This document shows positions 12,153 through 12,654 of a stretch of 12,654 nt of DNA, piece by piece. Location: assembly GCA_016214445.1 (NCBI GenBank), contig JACROM010000050.1, forward strand, positions 1-12,654. Direction: 5' to 3'. Position numbers and translations under genes: made by a program. The notes under the pieces are model-generated. The model ran no database searches and had not been told where the DNA came from. It was given only the letters and a program-made list of their open reading frames with translations. The stretch is from Microcaldota archaeon (GTDB lineage: Archaea > Micrarchaeota > Micrarchaeia > Norongarragalinales > Norongarragalinaceae). Every line of letters begins with the position of its first letter. Within the stretch, counting starts at the first letter, position 1.

Positions 12153-12654
12153 TACAGTTCCACCAGTTCCGCCTTGTTTGTTTCCGGCTCGTACAAAGCC
12201 ACGCTCGGGCCCGGCTTGTCCCTTAGGACGTTGAGTTCCGAGTCCACTTTGGTGATGAGCGAGCCCGGGTTGATGAGGAGCGTCCTGCCTTCCGAGTGGA
12301 TTCTGGGAACGTGGTTGTGGCCGTAAACTATCGCGTCGTAGTTTTGCGTTTTCGCGAGGTTCTCGACGACCTTGTAGGGATCGCCGTGATGGACCGCGAT
12401 TTTTTTGCCTGAATGTTCGAGTTCCAGAAAAGCGAGGTCGAAAGCTACGTCCAAGCCGTATTTTTTCACTATCTCCTGGTGCCTTGCCACGTCGCCCTTG
12501 TTGTTGCCGTAAACGCACTTGATTGGAACGTTCAGGTTCCGGAAGAACGGCCAGACAAATGGCGAGCACACATCTCCGGCGTGGACAATTAGGTCGACGC
12601 CCTTGTTTTCAAAGAGCGCCACTGCTTTTGCGACGTGCTCTATGTGGTCGTGCG
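12152..12654 (-). CDS. MJ0936/YfcE-type metallophosphoesterase (5' end off window)
   Basis: The C-terminal 166 or so residues of a calcineurin-like phosphodiesterase. Its frame is open to the window edge, beginning HDHIEHVAKAV, which is the usual segment after the first DxH metal motif (that motif lies just outside). Visible metal-site motifs are VHAGDVCSPF (GD), YGNNKGD (GN), VHHGDP (H) and YGHNHVPRI (GHxH), the MJ0936/YfcE pattern of archaeal phosphodiesterases. Members cleave model phosphodiesters; native substrates are mostly unknown, some being cyclic nucleotides. Overlap with regulator B (TAATG) implies coupled expression, and it may be the first gene of the module. Only the extreme N-terminus is missing. 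Confidence 0.88.
   Translation of the reverse strand, partial: HDHIEHVAKAVALFENKGVDLIVHAGDVCSPFVWPFFRNLNVPIKCVYGNNKGDVARHQEIVKKYGLDVAFDLAFLELEHSGKKIAVHHGDPYKVVENLAKTQNYDAIVYGHNHVPRIHSEGRTLLINPGSLITKVDSELNVLRDKPGPSVALYEPETNKAELVEL

Overview
The window reads as part of an archaeal chromosome. Evidence: two transcription factors of the bacterio-opsin-activator type (HTH_10/COG3413), an MJ0936-type phosphodiesterase, TATA-like boxes centred 25-28 nt upstream of several start codons (leaderless mRNAs), and archaeal Shine-Dalgarno variants such as GTGAT and GGAGGT. Short intergenic gaps, micro-proteins and many swivelling-domain paralogs fit a DPANN-like or related lineage, but the sequence alone does not fix the phylum.

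Layout. 1-613 has no convincing gene; it holds several perfect hairpins and possibly the end of an off-window gene. 614-1987 (-) is an AAA ATPase with a DUF4143-type C-terminus; its promoter lies between two 23-bp palindromes. 2054-5671 (-) is module A: an HTH_10 regulator, an intact 505-aa protein ending in a PEP-utilizer phosphohistidine swivelling domain, and a second copy split into two frames by a deletion. 5672-5917 is a divergent intergenic region with a 10-codon relic of a second regulator gene and a strong hairpin. 5936-8050 (+) is a toxin-antitoxin block: vapB-vapC followed by abiEi-abiEii, then a C-terminal scrap of another vapC. 8118-12654 (-) is module B, probably one long operon read right to left: MJ0936-like phosphodiesterase (cut by the window edge), HTH_10 regulator, swivelling-domain protein interrupted by an in-frame TGA, 38-aa membrane micro-protein, SAM methyltransferase, YdjM/DUF457-like membrane protein with a frameshift, and two 45-aa membrane micro-proteins.

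The main pattern is a duplicated pairing, in the same order and orientation, of a 217-aa HTH_10 regulator with a roughly 490-505-aa swivelling-domain protein. The latter resembles the helical-plus-His part of rifampicin-phosphotransferase-like PEP utilizers but shows no ATP-grasp or PEP-binding barrel. One pairing also carries a family of single-helix micro-proteins (core E-x3-Y-x2-V-x-Y-F-F-W) that recurs three times here. What the pair does is unknown to me; a phosphohistidine-linked membrane or signalling role is only inference.

The window also has much gene decay: one copy with a deletion, one with an in-frame stop, one frameshift, and relics of a regulator and a toxin. Either these genes turn over fast here, or some breaks are assembly errors; read mapping would separate the two.
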